A stretch of 64,000 bases of DNA from Sphingopyxis sp. (GCA_002733865.1 NVXM01000014.1:3914-67913), one strand, 5' to 3'. Positions 48,709 to 57,315 are shown, counted from the first letter of the stretch. Notes: generated by a model from the sequence alone, not told the origin. Program-made: numbers and translations.

Positions 48709-49695
48709 ATGGACTATTCAAAATTCGGTTGGCAGGAGTTCGAGATGCTTTGCGCCCGACTGCTACAGGCTTCGGGCTATACGCTCGAGCGGCAAGGGGC
48801 GCGGAGCCAAGATATAGGCGTTGACTTCACGTTCACCGATCCTTCGGGCGAAACTTGGGTTGCCGAAGTGAAGCACTTCACGCGCCCGAGAACGGGAACA
48901 ACCATACTCCGGCAGGCAGCTGTTCAACTCAACTCCGCGAAACAGTTGACTGGCGCGACGAATGGACTGCTGATTGTGTCAATGCTGCTCCCGCAGAACC
49001 TTATGGATGATATCGAAGCACGAGAGGGAATTACCGTTTGGGACTCTCGCCGCTTGAATGCGCTTCTGGCTAATCGGCCTGATGTTGAGCATGATTTTCT
49101 CTTGCTGTTGGATGCCCAGGCCGTCGCACGTCGAGGTCTGGAGCAACCTGCTCCACTTGATCCACGGGCACAGGAGCTGATTGGCCGGCTAGAAGCGCTT
49201 CCGCCAGGCAGAGAGACTTTCCGTGAATTCGAAGACCTATGCGTGGAAATGCTGAACTACGCGTTCTTCCCACAGTTAGGTGTCCCTTCGTTGCAAAGCA
49301 GAAGCGAGGATGGCCTCGACATTCGAGATGCTGTCTTTCCAATTGTAGGTGAGCACGCGTTTTGGCAAGAGATCAAGCGAACCTGCTCGTCGCGCTTCAT
49401 GGTTGCTGAGTTCAAGAATTACACTGAGAGTGTCCGGCAGCGCGAAGTCGAGTCTATTCAGCAATACCTCTATTCGAAGGCTATGCGAATGTTCGGCGTG
49501 TTGTGCAGCCGGAATCAACCGTCCGAATCAGCGCTGTTGGCGAGGCGGCGCGCTTGGGTAGAAGCCGACAAACTTATTCTTCTGCTTTCCGATGAGGAGC
49601 TGAAGGATCTCGTTCGGGCAAAGTCGTACGGAGAGAAGCCAACAGACGTCCTAGATGCCCAGCTCGGTGAGTTCTTTCTTAGGCTGACCCCGTGA
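48709..49695 (+). CDS. Mrr-like protein with two restriction-endonuclease-type domains (328 aa)
   Basis: Domain 1: FGWQEFEMLCARLLQASGY, then D35/D39 in QDIGVDF and E53-x-K55 in AEVKH, a clear Mrr-type PD-(D/E)XK site. Domain 2 repeats the plan: FREFEDLCVEMLNYAF, D201/D204 in EDGLDIRD and E234-x-K236 in AEFKN. Such enzymes cut modified or foreign DNA. It fills one cassette, ending 8 bases before an attC. Two active-site copies in one chain is unusual. Substrate unknown. Confidence 0.75.
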   Translation: MDYSKFGWQEFEMLCARLLQASGYTLERQGARSQDIGVDFTFTDPSGETWVAEVKHFTRPRTGTTILRQAAVQLNSAKQLTGATNGLLIVSMLLPQNLMDDIEAREGITVWDSRRLNALLANRPDVEHDFLLLLDAQAVARRGLEQPAPLDPRAQELIGRLEALPPGRETFREFEDLCVEMLNYAFFPQLGVPSLQSRSEDGLDIRDAVFPIVGEHAFWQEIKRTCSSRFMVAEFKNYTESVRQREVESIQQYLYSKAMRMFGVLCSRNQPSESALLARRRAWVEADKLILLLSDEELKDLVRAKSYGEKPTDVLDAQLGEFFLRLTP

Positions 49696-49702
49696 CGGTG
49701 AC

Positions 49703-49760
49703 GCCCAACCGATCATTTCAGCGGACCGCCTTCGGCGACCGCTGATTCCAAACGTTAAGT
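49703..49760 (+). repeat. attC site (58 bp), strong candidate
   Basis: GCCCAAC at the left and GTTAAGT at the right fit the RYYYAAC...GTTRRRY ends. Between them TCAGCGG and CCGCTGA pair around ACCGCCTTCGGCGA, which itself folds. It starts 8 bases after the Mrr-like gene. This is the clearest integron site in the window. Confidence 0.85.
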
Positions 49761-49784
49761 TAACACTCGTTACCGGAGTGACCC

Positions 49785-50630
49785 TTGGAATATCTAGAGA
49801 ACCGAATTAAAAGATTATTGTCTGAAGCGAGGCAACTTGAAATAAAGGTTGCACAACACCAGATCGACTGGGGCGAGTGGGAGTTTAAAAAAGAAAATGG
49901 TCACCCCCCTCAATACTTACTCAACGGCGATGAAGAGTTTGTCAGCCCGTTCCATGAGATATTACAATCCATCTACTTAAGCACCATCTGCTACCTAGAC
50001 AAGCAAAACCTCAGGCACTACTTAAATATCTTATACCAAATATTTGGCGATAACCCCGCGAACCTCAAACATCAAGATGAGTTTGACATAGATCATTACT
50101 GGTCAGGTGAGCCATACAGTGTATTTTTAGCCAAGATGAATAAGTTCCTATCATCCTTTGAGTTCACAGAATCAAGCGGAGAGAAACACGATAGAGTTTC
50201 AGGGCTACAATATCTGGAGACGATACTTAAAAATACAGCTGTAATTATATCAAAAAATAAAATTTCGCCAAAAACAGAGACTGAAGTATATAGTGCAGTA
50301 AAATCAACACTCGAATTTGTTTTCACGAGCTCAAAATCACCAAGAAGCAATTTCATAAAAACAGCCAAAGAATATAAGCCAGATATCTTGATACCCGAAC
50401 TATATACAGCTGTGGAATACAAATATGCAGCGGACGAACAGAGACTAAAATCCACGATCGAGCAAATTGCCGCGGATGTGAAAGGATATACTGGAGACAA
50501 AGATTACAGTGTTTTTTATGCAGTGTTTTATGTGACCGAAGACTTTTGGGGTCAAAATAAGTTTTCGAAAGTCTGGGACGACCAGGGCTTTCCGAAAAAC
50601 TGGATCCCAATATACATTGTTGGAAAATAA
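49785..50630 (+). CDS. PD-(D/E)XK nuclease-domain protein (281 aa)
   Basis: The N-terminal 180 residues are helical with no known domain. The C-terminal 90 carry the PD-(D/E)XK signature: P199-D200 (YKPDILIP) and E211-x-K213 (AVEYKYA), followed by a QIAADVKGYTGD helix. Strongly AT-rich codons show foreign origin. Bounded by attC sites at both ends (49703 and 50625), it is a single-gene cassette. The nuclease function is likely; a defence role is inference. Confidence 0.7.
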   Translation: MEYLENRIKRLLSEARQLEIKVAQHQIDWGEWEFKKENGHPPQYLLNGDEEFVSPFHEILQSIYLSTICYLDKQNLRHYLNILYQIFGDNPANLKHQDEFDIDHYWSGEPYSVFLAKMNKFLSSFEFTESSGEKHDRVSGLQYLETILKNTAVIISKNKISPKTETEVYSAVKSTLEFVFTSSKSPRSNFIKTAKEYKPDILIPELYTAVEYKYAADEQRLKSTIEQIAADVKGYTGDKDYSVFYAVFYVTEDFWGQNKFSKVWDDQGFPKNWIPIYIVGK

Positions 50631-50706
50631 CAAACGTTTCAAGCTATTCGCTTCGCTTCGCTCAGCGGGACGGGCTAAAGCCCGTGCCTTACCCCAAAGT
50701 TAAAAG
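50625..50706 (+). repeat. attC site (about 82 bp)
   Basis: Starts with AAATAACAAACG (overlapping the gene stop), then TTCGCTTCGCTCAGCGGGAC, an inner stem CGGGCTAAAGCCCG, and ends CCTTACCCCAAAGTTTAAA. The CTTCGCTCAGCGGGAC and CCTTAC parts are typical of attC sites of this group; the last triplet block (GTTTAAA) departs slightly from GTTRRRY. Confidence 0.7.
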
Positions 50707-50721
50707 GTAGTTGGTACGCGT

Positions 50722-51066
50722 ATGTATGATAAAGACTTGGCAGAGTTCGTTAAGTCGTTCTTCACAAATAACTATCAGGGATTCTTAGAGCTTAGGCTCT
50801 ACGGCTCAAGAACGACAGGGACATATCGCGAAAGTAGTGATCATGATTTCTACGCCATTTTCTCAGACAATGCGGCCGAGGGTATGGACATCGGCCGGCT
50901 GGAAAGTATGCAAGCCCTAGAAGAATTGCGACGAGCTGTACGGCAAAGAGAATTCCTTAACCCGAAAGTTGACGTGCATATCAGTAAGCTTTCAACTTTT
51001 CAAAGATTATCTGCTGATAATGAGACGCACGCCTATCAGGCATTCCACAACGGTGTCATTGTCTAA
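50722..51066 (+). CDS. Minimal nucleotidyltransferase (MNT) domain protein (114 aa)
   Basis: LRLYGSRTTGTYRESSDHDF contains the GS(R)-x(n)-SDxD signature (G28, S29, D40, D42) of MNT enzymes. MNT proteins normally pair with a HEPN toxin, which they inactivate by adding AMP. No HEPN gene follows here: the stop is directly followed by an attC at 51068. It is thus either a lone cassette or works with a HEPN protein elsewhere, for example that at 45071. Confidence 0.75.
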   Translation: MYDKDLAEFVKSFFTNNYQGFLELRLYGSRTTGTYRESSDHDFYAIFSDNAAEGMDIGRLESMQALEELRRAVRQREFLNPKVDVHISKLSTFQRLSADNETHAYQAFHNGVIV

Positions 51067-51067
51067 T

Positions 51068-51134
51068 GCACAACCAATCGGTGAAGCTGAGCGGTACTCC
51101 GCTACGTACCGGCAGCTCACCCAAGGAGTTGGAT
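51068..51134 (+). repeat. attC site (67 bp)
   Basis: GCACAAC and GTTGGAT form the ends; inside, GGTGAAGCTGAGCGGTAC pairs with GTACCGGCAGCTCACC, with bulged bases as in real attC hairpins. It begins 2 bases after the MNT stop. A 72-codon open frame over it (51066-51284) is therefore most likely chance. Confidence 0.75.
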
Positions 51135-51552
51135 TTTTTCGCAGGAAAGCTGAATGATGCGTTGGGCAGAGGCTATAAGCCGGCCCATGAGCTCGTACTT
51201 AAGGAGGCCGAGCAAGTGAAAGACTGTAAATGGCCGCTCTTGGCCGCTAGCGGCCAGCCAAGACTAGAAATGGCTGCATCATGAAGGTTAGGCGCTGTTA
51301 ACAGTGAGCATCCTGCAGCGTAGTACCACCATCGTTAAAGATTAAACTGTCGCGTATGCTTCACTAGAGTGAAGTGCAAGTACGTTACGAACCGTACTTT
51401 ACTACTGCCTTGGAAAAAATCACATGGATAATCATTTTATTCAGAAAGGGTCACTATCCCTCGATGAGCAGATCCTATTAAGATGGAGGTTTAACCTTTA
51501 GCATCATCAGCTATAATTAGCACATCTGCCTCTATGAGCTGGGCTTGTTTTT
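51135..51552 (+). other. Stretch without a supportable gene, end of the cassette series
   Basis: Contains an extended palindrome near 51229-51250 (GGCCGCTCTTGGCCGCTAGCGGCC), a GTTAGGC motif at 51285-51291 that could be a lone attC end, and a 25-codon frame from ATG 51424 without known similarity. I see no complete attC here. Confidence 0.35.
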
Positions 51553-52596
51553 TCATAGACCATGCTTGCGGAATATTTCCCTCGCTATGGCTTTATCCAA
51601 ATAGCTTTTATACATGTGGTCATCAAAAAAACCGCGGCCGTCCTTTCCAAGTCTCTCTACATGCACGACACCGTCTCGCTCCAACTCTTTCACCAATCCA
51701 GAGTCATAACCCGCGACAGTTGTTCCGAAAAGCTTACTCATAACTAGTTTTGAAGTGGCTTCGTCCCGGTTCTTTAGTACGAGCGTAAGTGATGTATTTG
51801 CGGGTAACTCGTCGGCCAGTTCGTCCTTGAAATGGCCTTTTCCCAGTGCAGGGGCCATCATTATTAATGAAATTTTGTTGAATTCACCTGAGAAAGCCTC
51901 ATAATCGGCATCCGATTCAGGTGGTTTTTGTCCATTGGGGCCTACAATACCGCTGTCGTATACAGGGTCGAATAAAGCAGACATGGCAACACCCGCGCCT
52001 CGGCTATGTGTAACAAAAAAAAGAGACTTATCAGCGCCATCGATGCGATTTAAAAGCCTCCTAACTCCAAACTGACCTGCCAGATTCGAGTAAGTTAACG
52101 ACTTGAACCAGTGACTAAACCAGCCTGCACTGGCCAAGCCATCCCAGACGACTTCAACTATTACAGCGTCATCTGAGCCAGCAGGGTAAATGGCGTGGTG
52201 AAACTGCTCCATCATTCTGTCGATTTCGTCGTAACTGTTATTATATCCATGAACAAAAAATACTAGCTTGCTCTTTTCGGAAAGTGCCTCATTAATAACG
52301 GCAGCATACTCATCAAGGATTTGCTCATCCATATCAGGAGTATATATAAAGTTATCATATCGCTCGTATCTTAGTTGGAAATTACAGCGTCTAAAGCAAA
52401 AATTGTTTTCTACTTGAATGGGTCGCTCACGCCAATCATTAGCATACGGATTCCCATCTTGGTCAAACGCAACGCGAAAAGCTTCATTCTGTCGCGACGA
52501 ATCACGGAATGTATAGTCTTTGTCTGGGATGACATGGTTAGCCGCACAGCCACCAGTCAGCAATACAAGAAATACCAAAACTGTCTTCTTCATCAT
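51553..52596 (-). CDS. Lipoprotein alpha/beta hydrolase (about 347 aa)
   Basis: The start is one of two ATGs at 52596/52593 with AGGA upstream. A signal sequence with a lipobox-like LLTGGC makes it a membrane lipoprotein. KLVFFVHGYNNSYDEIDRMM (oxyanion HG) and FFVTHSRGAGVAMSAL (nucleophile Ser in HSRG) mark a serine hydrolase similar to DUF900-type esterases. The substrate is unknown. AT-rich codons. It reads opposite to the preceding cassettes. Confidence 0.75.
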   Translation of the reverse strand: MMKKTVLVFLVLLTGGCAANHVIPDKDYTFRDSSRQNEAFRVAFDQDGNPYANDWRERPIQVENNFCFRRCNFQLRYERYDNFIYTPDMDEQILDEYAAVINEALSEKSKLVFFVHGYNNSYDEIDRMMEQFHHAIYPAGSDDAVIVEVVWDGLASAGWFSHWFKSLTYSNLAGQFGVRRLLNRIDGADKSLFFVTHSRGAGVAMSALFDPVYDSGIVGPNGQKPPESDADYEAFSGEFNKISLIMMAPALGKGHFKDELADELPANTSLTLVLKNRDEATSKLVMSKLFGTTVAGYDSGLVKELERDGVVHVERLGKDGRGFFDDHMYKSYLDKAIAREIFRKHGL

Positions 52597-53064
52597 CAAT
52601 TCCTTTTGGTGAGAGCATCCAAAGCTAAAGCATCAAAGTTGTTCGGGTACCGCCAGCTATTACAACCCAAGTTTTTGAACGCTAGTTGAAATTCACTGTT
52701 AGTCAAGGGGGGGGGGCACGAAAACGGCGACAAAAATTTTAGCCAACATCCAAGCTTCAGCTTGGACCTAGGCCCCAATCCCGAGAGATAGAGGCCGCCA
52801 GGCCCGACAGTCCCTCCGGCCCCTGCATATCTCGGACATACTTGCCCGAGGCGCACGACGACTGGCGCCCGAGCGCTAGCCGTAGGGTCAGGCTGACTGT
52901 CTGTTATTGGCCGAAAGCGCCCCTGGCAAGCGACTGGTTCTGGCCGCTACCTACCGGTCGGTACAGACTATCGGCCATGGTCGTTTATGGTGATTCAGTT
53001 TAAGCTATTGGTTTTTAATGTACATGAGCGCCGTTAAGTCACTCATTGGAAGGGTTTCTAAGCC
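52597..53064 (+). other. Non-coding stretch with a G10 tract and dispersed repeats
   Basis: A run of ten G at 52707-52716 stands out. TTGGCCGAAAGC (52907-52918) and TTCTGGCCGC (52936-52945) are copies of the dispersed repeat. GCCGTTAAGT at about 53031-53040 looks like an attC right end just before the next gene, but no matching left end was found. Confidence 0.4.
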
Positions 53065-54159
53065 ATGGATTTGGAACAAATGCGTGCTCTGCTGACAAGA
53101 GCGAAGAGCTTTTATCAGCCTGACCGCGAGGCGAGCATTTTTGCCCTTGGCAGTCGCGGCTATTTTGAGAATCCCACCACTGATCTATTGGCATTTTTTC
53201 TAGATCCGGAGCAAGTTCATAGCCTAGGTGATTGCTTTCTTGTCGCCCTACTGAATTGTCTCCCAAATGGGAAAAATCTTCCTCCTTACTTGCGTTCCTC
53301 CCCCAAACGTGAGGTTTCTACTCACAGAAACAACCGTATCGATCTAGTACTTGCTGGAGATGGCTGGGATCTCCTGTTGGAAAATAAGATTTTCTATGGG
53401 CAGGTCAACCCATTCGATGACTATGAAACGTTTGCCCGGCAGGGCATCAGCGACGGGGAGAGAGCTTTGGTGTATGTCATTCTTTCACCCTCCGGCAAAA
53501 GTACGCGTGGCACATGGCATGGGCTTAGTTATGCGCAATTTATCGAGACGATACGCCAACAGCTGGCCCGGGTGATGGTGACGAATCCAATCGATAAGTG
53601 GCATGTGTTTGCACGCGATTTTCTGCTGCACCTAGAGAACATCACAATGGAGAAATCTATGGACGCCAATGCTGTTAATTTCGTTATTGAGCACCTCCAT
53701 CAGATCAATAATTTAACGCGGCTTAAGGACCAAGTCATCGATGCTTTGAGTGGCAAGGTGCTCGAGATGCTGGACGCTGAGGTGGAAGGCTACGAACGCT
53801 ACACAAGAAGGCATAGTTGGAAGAATGGCCCAGCTCTGCGCTACGCCTCCAACAACTGGAAAACATGGTCCGATGTTGTGCTTTACCTTAGTGGAGCCAG
53901 CAGTACCATGAAACCCTCGATACGAGTCTATTTGTGTGAGGTTGATGAAGGTTTGCAGCAGCAAGGCAGAAGCCTATTCATGGGCAACGAAACCAGAGTA
54001 TGGACGGAGGGAAAGAATAATAGCATTCTGGGGTTTAGCTGGGAGCTGGAGCATTTTGATGAGCAGATAGTGCTTGGTATGATGGTTGAAAAAATGAAGT
54101 TGCTAATGATCTTTGAGTGCCAAATACGTTCTCAGGTGGGATTTGATACTGAGGCTTAA
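53065..54159 (+). CDS. PDDEXK_4-type nuclease superfamily protein (364 aa)
   Basis: An FENPTTDLLAFFLDP helix-turn near residue 35-48, D93 in NRIDLVL and E106-x-K108 in LLENKIFYGQ give the full PD-(D/E)XK site of the PF14281-like family. The remaining C-terminal 200 residues are uncharacterised but include a possible DNA-binding helical part (ITMEKSMDANAVNFVIEHLH). Such proteins appear in defence islands. Medium GC. The G-T-T-A-A-G-T triplet block before it hints at a cassette. Confidence 0.75.
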   Translation: MDLEQMRALLTRAKSFYQPDREASIFALGSRGYFENPTTDLLAFFLDPEQVHSLGDCFLVALLNCLPNGKNLPPYLRSSPKREVSTHRNNRIDLVLAGDGWDLLLENKIFYGQVNPFDDYETFARQGISDGERALVYVILSPSGKSTRGTWHGLSYAQFIETIRQQLARVMVTNPIDKWHVFARDFLLHLENITMEKSMDANAVNFVIEHLHQINNLTRLKDQVIDALSGKVLEMLDAEVEGYERYTRRHSWKNGPALRYASNNWKTWSDVVLYLSGASSTMKPSIRVYLCEVDEGLQQQGRSLFMGNETRVWTEGKNNSILGFSWELEHFDEQIVLGMMVEKMKLLMIFECQIRSQVGFDTEA

Positions 54160-54427
54160 GTAGCTAGTCATTTAATCGCTTGACGGCAAGCCTAATGCGT
54201 TTTGCCATGCAGTTATCAGACCGCTTCTGGCCGAAAGGAATCTTTCGGGACAGGCTGAAATCGGCCAAAAGTAGACAAACAAGTGCGTCTATCAAAACGG
54301 GCAATTCAAAGCACAGAGGAAATTGAAGTGCTGTGCGAATTTTCCCGGTTTACGCGCTATAGCTTGTCAGTGGAAATACAACACCAGAATGCGCGCAGGC
54401 CTGCCCGAAGGGTGTTGAGCTGGGATG

Positions 54428-54880
54428 TTAATGACCAAGTTGAAGATATTTCGCAAATCGAGTTTCCAGCTCCGTCAGCTCCTTGTTTAACTCTTTCTTG
54501 ATCTTTGCCTGATTAATAGCATTGGCGGTTCTGGCTTCCCCACCGGGGTGTCCTTCAATCTCTGCTTCAAGGCAACGTAAATCCACAGCCGGGTGCCAGA
54601 TGTGCTTTTCGATGTACTCGGCGATGTCCTTGTCAAAAACAAACATTATCCCACTTGTGTTGATCAGGTAATTCATCTCGGCTTCTTGACTCACCCGCCC
54701 ACTCGTTAGAATCGTGCCTAGAAAGTCCCGAATAGCTTCATAGAACTTGTATCGACGCTCGAAAAGCTCGTGCTTCAGTCGCTTATGATTTGTGTTCCAT
54801 TGCAAGTAAGCAATCAGAGCACCAAGAAGAGCGATAACTGGAACCAACAAAGCTGAAATCACTACCACAACATTCTCCAT
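54428..54880 (-). CDS. Membrane-anchored hypothetical protein (150 aa)
   Basis: Start ATG 54880 gives an N-terminal anchor (VVVVISALLVPVIALLGALI) at once, then LQWNTNHKRLKHELFERRYK and a cytoplasmic helical part. The plan (one helix, then HELFERRYKFYEAIRDFL) is common to small phage-defence-island and accessory proteins of unknown role. I do not recognise the family with certainty. Confidence 0.6.
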   Translation of the reverse strand: MENVVVVISALLVPVIALLGALIAYLQWNTNHKRLKHELFERRYKFYEAIRDFLGTILTSGRVSQEAEMNYLINTSGIMFVFDKDIAEYIEKHIWHPAVDLRCLEAEIEGHPGGEARTANAINQAKIKKELNKELTELETRFAKYLQLGH

Positions 54881-54998
54881 AATTTTGACCTCTGATGGGG
54901 GAGTTGGTTTCACGCTGATTTCCCAGGTAGTTTTGGGCGCCCGCTTATGGCCGCCAACACGCCGTGCGGAGGCCCACTGCCGCCGGTCAACAGCTGTC

Positions 54999-55187
54999 TC
55001 AGGATTTCGTTTCACCATAACTGATTGGCCTAAGAACTATCGCGCCGTCAATCAATTCGATAGTTAGTGAATCACCGAGACCGACTTCCATTCCTGCAAG
55101 GAGGTTTGGCGGAAGCTCGACAATAACATCCCCGGTGTGATCGCCGGGATCTTGGCATCTCACAATCGTCCGTACTGATTCGCTCAT
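54999..55187 (-). CDS. AbrB/MazE-like small DNA-binding protein (62 aa)
   Basis: RTIVRCQDPGDHTGDVIVEL and GLGDSLTIELIDGAIVLRP have the swapped-hairpin AbrB pattern seen in antitoxins. The next downstream frame overlaps it, but I find no clear toxin partner; the neighbouring gene at 54428 is not a known toxin. Perhaps an orphan antitoxin. Confidence 0.6.
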   Translation of the reverse strand: MSESVRTIVRCQDPGDHTGDVIVELPPNLLAGMEVGLGDSLTIELIDGAIVLRPISYGETKS

Positions 55188-55397
55188 GGGGAATTTACCT
55201 CACTCTTAGCCACTGCTTTACCGTAATCGATATCTTACGCTAGACGGCATGCTATCGGCCAAAAGCGGACAACAGTCCAAGAGGTGTGAAGGAAGGTTTC
55301 AATATCTACCAGAAGCACACGTTTATGGTCCCCACACCAAGCCAGCCTCAATTCGAGACTGGCCTGGGCGTGACGGCACCTAATCAGGTCTTCCGCT

Positions 55398-56066
55398 TCA
55401 CATCGCCCGCTTTAACTCACCGTAGTTGCCACGAGTGCGAAGCACCAACGTGACATCCTCATTATTCCGGTTACGGAAAAACCAGCCATGGTTCCCCGTG
55501 AACGCGGCCGTCAAATCGCCTTCATCCTCCGTAACGCCACGGCCCTTCTCATAAGAGATAGACTGGCCACCGCCATCACCGTGGGTGTCGAAGTTGACGG
55601 GGCCGCCTTCTGATACCCAATGAAAGCTGGCAATCGCACCTTGTTCCATAGTCAGCTTGTACTCAGTGCCTTCGCCAGGGGTCAGCACTACGCGGACCTC
55701 ATCCTGCCATTCCGGCTGCGCTGGAGCAGGCGTTGCGACAATTGGCTCTGCCTGTGGCTCAGGGTCAGCAACTGTCTGTTGAACCGGGGCCGTCGGCTCT
55801 GGTGAGAGCTCTTCAGCAGCGGAAGGCACCGCCGTCAACCGCGCGGCTTCATCAGCAGCGGCTTCATCGGCAAGTTGCTGTTTGATCTCGCCCATCTCAG
55901 TCAAACCCAACAAACGGCCTACACCCGTCGGGTCAATCGCGTATTCGGCTGGCATGACGACGGTCACCAGAAGCACCAATGCAACGATGGCGGAGATGAT
56001 GGTAGAGCGAATCAGTTTTGCGCTACTGGGTAGTTCAGCGCGTGAGGGCATATCGGTGTTGTACAT
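55398..56066 (-). CDS. Transmembrane anchor protein of the HupE cluster (222 aa)
   Basis: Start ATG 56066 with GGAG upstream. One N-terminal membrane helix (IISAIVALVLLVTVVMPAEY), a Pro/Ala/Glu-rich spacer (80-140) and a C-terminal beta-rich periplasmic domain (VLTPGEGTEYKLTMEQGAIA; TAAFTGNHGWFFRNRN). Proteins of this build are found next to HupE/UreJ-type transporters. It is the last gene of the leftward operon started at 57200; role in metal handling inferred from this. Confidence 0.7.
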   Translation of the reverse strand: MYNTDMPSRAELPSSAKLIRSTIISAIVALVLLVTVVMPAEYAIDPTGVGRLLGLTEMGEIKQQLADEAAADEAARLTAVPSAAEELSPEPTAPVQQTVADPEPQAEPIVATPAPAQPEWQDEVRVVLTPGEGTEYKLTMEQGAIASFHWVSEGGPVNFDTHGDGGGQSISYEKGRGVTEDEGDLTAAFTGNHGWFFRNRNNEDVTLVLRTRGNYGELKRAM

Positions 56067-56080
56067 AAATGTCTCCAGAA

Positions 56081-56815
56081 TCAAGCAATAAAGTAGCCAG
56101 TGAGCTGATAGCCAATAAGCAGAAATCCCGCGCCCATCATGGCTACGTTGGCGGTGTAGGCATGACGGAAGAAGCCGTCAGTCTTACGCCAGAAGCTCAT
56201 TGCAATCAGGATCATGGCCAAAGCAATTAGCTGGCCCATTTCCACGCCGACGTTGAACGCAAACAGGTTTGGGACCAGCCCATCCGGTGAGATGTCGTAT
56301 TCGATAATCTTCGACGACAGGCCAAAGCCGTGAAACAAACCAAAGATCAAGGTGGCGGCTTTGGTGTTGGGTTGAAAGCCAAACCAGCGTTGGTAAGCGC
56401 CCAGGTTATCCAGCGCCTTGTACACCACAGAAAGGCCGATGATCGCGTCAATGATGTAGCTGTTGATACCGATATTGAAGTACACGCCCAGCAGCATGGT
56501 GAGCGAGTGTCCAACAGCAAACAGGCTTACATAAATAGCGATATGCTGCATGCGGTAGAGGAAGAAAATCACCCCCAGCAGAAACAGCAGATGATCATAG
56601 CCGGTGACCATGTGCTTGGCCCCGAGGTACATGAAGGCTATGAGGTTCACGCCAGTGATTTCCTGAATGTAGCCCTTGTCGCCTTCGGCGACAGCGTGGG
56701 CAAATGCGTCAGGCATACCTATAAACATCAGCGCGGTGAACAGTAAAAACAGTAATAGCGGGCGATTCGAGCCTACAGGGAATCTGCCCGAATCGCTTCC
56801 TGGAAAAGAATGCAT
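56081..56815 (-). CDS. hupE: HupE/UreJ-family metal transporter (244 aa)
   Basis: An N-terminal signal-like helix, then six or seven membrane segments; motifs GYDHLLFLLGVIFFL, FGLFHGFGLSSKI and FNVGVEMGQLIAL are the conserved His- and Glu-bearing parts of the HupE/UreJ_2 family (PF13795-type). The family carries nickel or cobalt. It is placed between a His-rich secreted protein and the anchor protein and shares a regulatory gap with rcnR-like and rcnA-like genes, which supports nickel or cobalt as substrate. Confidence 0.82.
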   Translation of the reverse strand: MHSFPGSDSGRFPVGSNRPLLLFLLFTALMFIGMPDAFAHAVAEGDKGYIQEITGVNLIAFMYLGAKHMVTGYDHLLFLLGVIFFLYRMQHIAIYVSLFAVGHSLTMLLGVYFNIGINSYIIDAIIGLSVVYKALDNLGAYQRWFGFQPNTKAATLIFGLFHGFGLSSKIIEYDISPDGLVPNLFAFNVGVEMGQLIALAMILIAMSFWRKTDGFFRHAYTANVAMMGAGFLLIGYQLTGYFIA

Positions 56816-56861
56816 TATTTAGTCCTGAATGACGGTGGTTAAAAGTCGCGAGGCGGCGTTG

Positions 56862-57200
56862 TCAGCACACCAGATCAGGACGGGGAGGCCGCTTGACTAA
56901 AAAGATCGGTGCCGCAGGCACAAAACTGCCGGCGTCACGCAGAAGCGCCGCACTCTTCGATTGAGCGCTTAGGCCCAGAGGCATATTCAGGTGCGGCGTT
57001 TCGTGCACGTGATCGGCAGTCAGCGATGAATGGAAGTGATCCGCACAGATTGTGCAGGTGGGAGCGTCGTTACCGTGCGAATGCGCGTGAGCGGGCGGGC
57101 TGGCGCCATTCACTAATGCCGAGCTATGCCCGACCCATGTCATCAATATGACGAGAGCGAGGGCAAATATCACCTTGGCGCTGATGGGCTTGCTGGGCAT
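56862..57200 (-). CDS. Secreted His-rich protein, possible metal-binding (112 aa)
   Basis: An N-terminal membrane/signal segment (VIFALALVILMTWVGHSSAL) is followed by PAHAHSHGND, CTICADHFHSS and ADHVHETPHLN, giving many His and a C-x-x-C pair. It looks like a DUF2946-type or other small periplasmic metal-binding protein. First gene of the operon with hupE. Confidence 0.65.
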   Translation of the reverse strand: MPSKPISAKVIFALALVILMTWVGHSSALVNGASPPAHAHSHGNDAPTCTICADHFHSSLTADHVHETPHLNMPLGLSAQSKSAALLRDAGSFVPAAPIFLVKRPPRPDLVC

Positions 57201-57257
57201 ATCTAGAGGGTCCGGTGCCTGGGGCTCGTGAGTCTTGCTGATTCGACGGATTGACCG

Positions 57258-57276
57258 TATCCCCTCCAGGGGGATA
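57258..57276. promoter_or_regulatory. G/C-tract palindrome, likely operator of the CsoR/RcnR-type regulator
   Basis: TATCCCC and GGGGATA are perfect arms around TCCAG. This A/T-flanked G/C-tract layout is the operator type of RcnR/CsoR-family repressors. It lies between the divergent starts at 57200 and 57316, so one repressor could control both operons. Confidence 0.75.
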
Positions 57277-57315
57277 GGATGCGAGCATAATCCATCCCGA
57301 CATGAGACTCAATAC

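Noticed and set aside
51066..51284. A possible HEPN partner gene directly after the MNT gene
   Set aside because: The first 68 bases are a well-folding attC site and the product has no R-x4-H motif.
52596..52856. An 86-codon minus frame covering the G10 tract
   Set aside because: It contains the homopolymer, has no ribosome-binding site and resembles no protein.
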